Below are positions 4,504 to 5,903 of a stretch of DNA of 5,903 nt, one piece after another (positions within the stretch are counted from its first letter, which is position 1; every line of letters starts with the position of its first letter). A program made the translations under genes and the position numbers. The notes beneath the pieces are model-generated. The model was not told the origin of the DNA. It did no database searches and was given only the letters and a program-made list of their open reading frames with translations. This stretch comes from Polyangia bacterium (lineage in GTDB: Bacteria > Myxococcota_A > Polyangia > Polyangiales > Polyangiaceae). Location: the NCBI GenBank assembly GCA_030433055.1, contig JAUILJ010000550.1:1-5903 (forward strand), in the 5' to 3' direction.

Positions 4504-5607
4504 TCAGTCCGGGCAGTAGGCAATGACGGCCTTGGGATCCTCCGCGCGGCGGTCCTGCACCAGCTTGTTGCAGGTGAACGGACACAGGTTGATCAGCCCG
4601 TCGCCTGCTGCGTAGTAGCCGTCGTCCTGGTTGAAGGCGCACTGATCCATGTTGGGCGTGAAGAGCACCCGGCGGCCATTCATGGCCAGCTCGGCTTGAG
4701 TCGTGTGATCGAAGTGCAGGGTGCAGTCGTGCAGCTCCTGGTAGATCAGGCCAAGCATGTCGGAGATGTCCGCGCTGACCCCCTGCAGAGGTAGCGTACC
4801 TCCCAGCTCCACCAGCACTGCCGTGTAGTCTATGAGATTGGAGAACGCGGTGGCGTAGGTGCGCGCGAACGGCGGGTTCCTGATCATGAAGTTCGCGGTC
4901 GCTTGGGTTTCAGCCCAGCTGAAGTCGCAACCTTCTTCTTGCTCGTCGGTGATCAGGATCGCTGCTTTGGCCTCGTACTCCGGGTGCTGCTCAAAGGTTC
5001 GTTGAGCGTAACGCAGGCTGAGTTCGGGAGAGTCCGACTTGCCCGGAGCAGCGCTCAGCGTCTGAAAGAACTGCGCTGCATCCGTGCGGAATGAACCGCT
5101 GGAGGCGAGCGCCGGCCCCACGATGGGGTGACCACTACCGAGCGCGTCTCCGCAACTCTGCGTGTTCTCCTGAGGCAGAATGTCCAGCGCGATCTGCGCC
5201 TTGGTCCACGGCGCGCTCTCTTCCAGCACCGCGTTCTTGACGTTGGTGCGCACCACGGAGCTCATACCGCGGGCGACCATCAGCACCATGGACACGTTCT
5301 CGACCGATGGGACTGCGTCACAGCCTTCGGGCACCTCCCACATGATCCCACCGGTGCCGCCGCTGCCGCCGCCGCTCATGCCACCCGTGCCCGCGTTGCC
5401 AGCAGAGCCTGCGCTCCCGCCGTTCCCCGCCGCACCAGCGCTGCCACCGTTCCCCGCCGCACCGCCGCTCTCCCCCTTGCCGGCGAACGTCGGATCCGCT
5501 TCCAGGTCGTTGAGCCCCGTGATGGTGCCGCAGGCGCTCCCCAGAAGAACCAGGGCCGCCAGGGGCGCTACCACACGACAACGAGCTGCGACAGGCGCAC
5601 GCGACAT
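4504..5607 (-). CDS. Lipoprotein with a degenerate VWA-like domain (367 aa)
   Basis: A signal peptide with several Arg and a long hydrophobic run ends in LLGSAC (Cys26), so this is a lipoprotein. A short segment with GLNDLE (31-36), similar to the start of many myxobacterial lipoproteins, leads into a Gly/Ala/Ser/Asn linker (48-87). The rest resembles a von Willebrand A fold. A hydrophobic strand (107-112) runs into ARGMSS (112-117), where metal-binding VWA domains have Asp-x-Ser-x-Ser. A second strand, AILITDEQEEGCDFSW (216-231), resembles the later core strand of VWA proteins and keeps its Asp (221). The C-terminal half has several cysteines (227 onward), suggesting disulfides. Loss of the first Asp and first Ser suggests no MIDAS metal site. 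Its ATG follows the stop of the upstream gene by one base, with GGGGAAG (5621-5615) as ribosome binding site, so the two are probably cotranscribed. A binding or scaffold role is inference. Confidence 0.8.
   Translation of the reverse strand: MSRAPVAARCRVVAPLAALVLLGSACGTITGLNDLEADPTFAGKGESGGAAGNGGSAGAAGNGGSAGSAGNAGTGGMSGGGSGGTGGIMWEVPEGCDAVPSVENVSMVLMVARGMSSVVRTNVKNAVLEESAPWTKAQIALDILPQENTQSCGDALGSGHPIVGPALASSGSFRTDAAQFFQTLSAAPGKSDSPELSLRYAQRTFEQHPEYEAKAAILITDEQEEGCDFSWAETQATANFMIRNPPFARTYATAFSNLIDYTAVLVELGGTLPLQGVSADISDMLGLIYQELHDCTLHFDHTTQAELAMNGRRVLFTPNMDQCAFNQDDGYYAAGDGLINLCPFTCNKLVQDRRAEDPKAVIAYCPD
5380..5460 (-). repeat. 27-bp tandem repeat encoding the 9-residue linker unit
   Basis: Residues 50-76 of the VWA-like lipoprotein are three 9-residue units: two identical AAGNGGSAG and a diverged SAGNAGTGG. 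The DNA repeats with a period of 27 bp; for example the same 17-bp segment lies at 5420-5436 and 5447-5463. Such a repeat can change copy number by slippage, which would alter linker length without shifting frame. Confidence 0.75.
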
Positions 5608-5608
5608 C

Positions 5609-5903
5609 TCAGAACTTCCCCACCACGTTGAACGATCCGAGCCCGACCACTGGTGTCAGTGATACTCCACGCCGAGCGTTGCGCAGGGCCCGAGGAGGCA
5701 CCCGCGCCGAGCCGCTGCTGTCAGTAATCAGCCCCACGATGCCTAGCCCCAGGCCGAGGATGCCCACGCCGAAGCCGATGTTGGACACCGTGGCGAGCGT
5801 CCTTGCGCTATCGATGTCCGAGTCTGAATCCCCAGGGCAACGGTTCCCGTCACAGTCGTCCTTGATGTCGCTGGTCTTCGTCGCGGACATGATGCCAGTG
5901 ACG
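5609..5903 (-). CDS. C-terminal part of a probable membrane-anchored envelope protein, truncated
   Basis: The frame is open to the right edge: four more codons (Val-Thr-Gly-Ile) precede the first visible Met at 5890, so I treat this as the 3' end of a longer gene rather than a 93-aa protein. From that Met it has a charged region with a Cys pair (DDCDGNRCPG, Cys13 and Cys18), an acidic Ser/Asp stretch, then a Gly/Leu/Ile-rich membrane segment (about 32-56), a basic linker (PPRALRNARR) and a tail ending in Gly-Lys-Phe. This arrangement, a Cys pair before one helix and a tail ending G-x-F, is one I associate with the C-termini of large myxobacterial envelope proteins, often with TPR-like N-terminal parts; that is recall, not shown here. 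The next gene starts one base after the TGA, so the two form an operon. Confidence 0.7.
   Translation of the reverse strand, partial: VTGIMSATKTSDIKDDCDGNRCPGDSDSDIDSARTLATVSNIGFGVGILGLGLGIVGLITDSSGSARVPPRALRNARRGVSLTPVVGLGSFNVVGKF

Noticed and set aside
5180..5662. Plus-strand Pro/Ala-rich ORF of 160 codons
   Set aside because: It is the antisense shadow of the Gly-rich linker and signal peptide of the 4504-5607 gene; GGN codons read backwards give Pro/Ala.

Overview
The window looks like chromosomal DNA from a GC-rich myxobacterium (Myxococcota, probably Polyangia/Sorangium-like). This is inferred from the high GC and GC3, from several secreted lipoproteins in a row, from a Gly/Ala/Asn/Ser-rich linker right after a lipoprotein cysteine, and from a C-terminal tail type common in myxobacterial envelope proteins. 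No mobile element, CRISPR array or operon of known metabolic function is present.

Layout, left to right. (1) Positions 1-186, minus strand: the first 62 codons of a lipoprotein that runs off the left edge. Its start has a good ribosome binding site, and it belongs to the same family as the gene at 2297-3667. (2) Positions 267-398, plus strand: a promoter, a leader hairpin and tRNA-Arg(UCG). (3) Positions 382-760: a tandem repeat of about 181 bp joined to the tRNA. Each unit starts with a copy of the last 17 nt of the tRNA and then holds four strong hairpins. This is the most unusual part of the window and resembles in architecture the tRNA-linked repeats of the E. coli tyrT operon (source of rtT RNA). 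(4) Positions 771-2012, minus: an unrecognised lipoprotein whose start is ambiguous. (5) Positions 2013-2296: a divergent intergenic region with a possible small ORF. (6) Positions 2297-3667, plus: a lipoprotein made of three diverged WYDT/LYDT modules. (7) Positions 3695-4186, minus: a small membrane protein with a Gly/Pro/Gln-rich N-terminus. (8) Positions 4187-4503: a non-coding stretch. (9) Positions 4504-5903, minus: a two-gene unit. The upstream gene is cut by the right edge and ends in a membrane segment and a short tail. It is followed after one base by a lipoprotein with a VWA-like domain whose metal site looks degraded.

All the protein genes appear to encode cell-envelope products, mostly lipoproteins of unknown role. 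I see no shared pathway beyond the tight coupling of the last two genes and the family link between the genes at 1-186 and 2297-3667. The most system-like candidate is the structured RNA array fused to the tRNA-Arg transcript. Its two copies differ mainly in one hairpin, where the base changes keep the stem paired.
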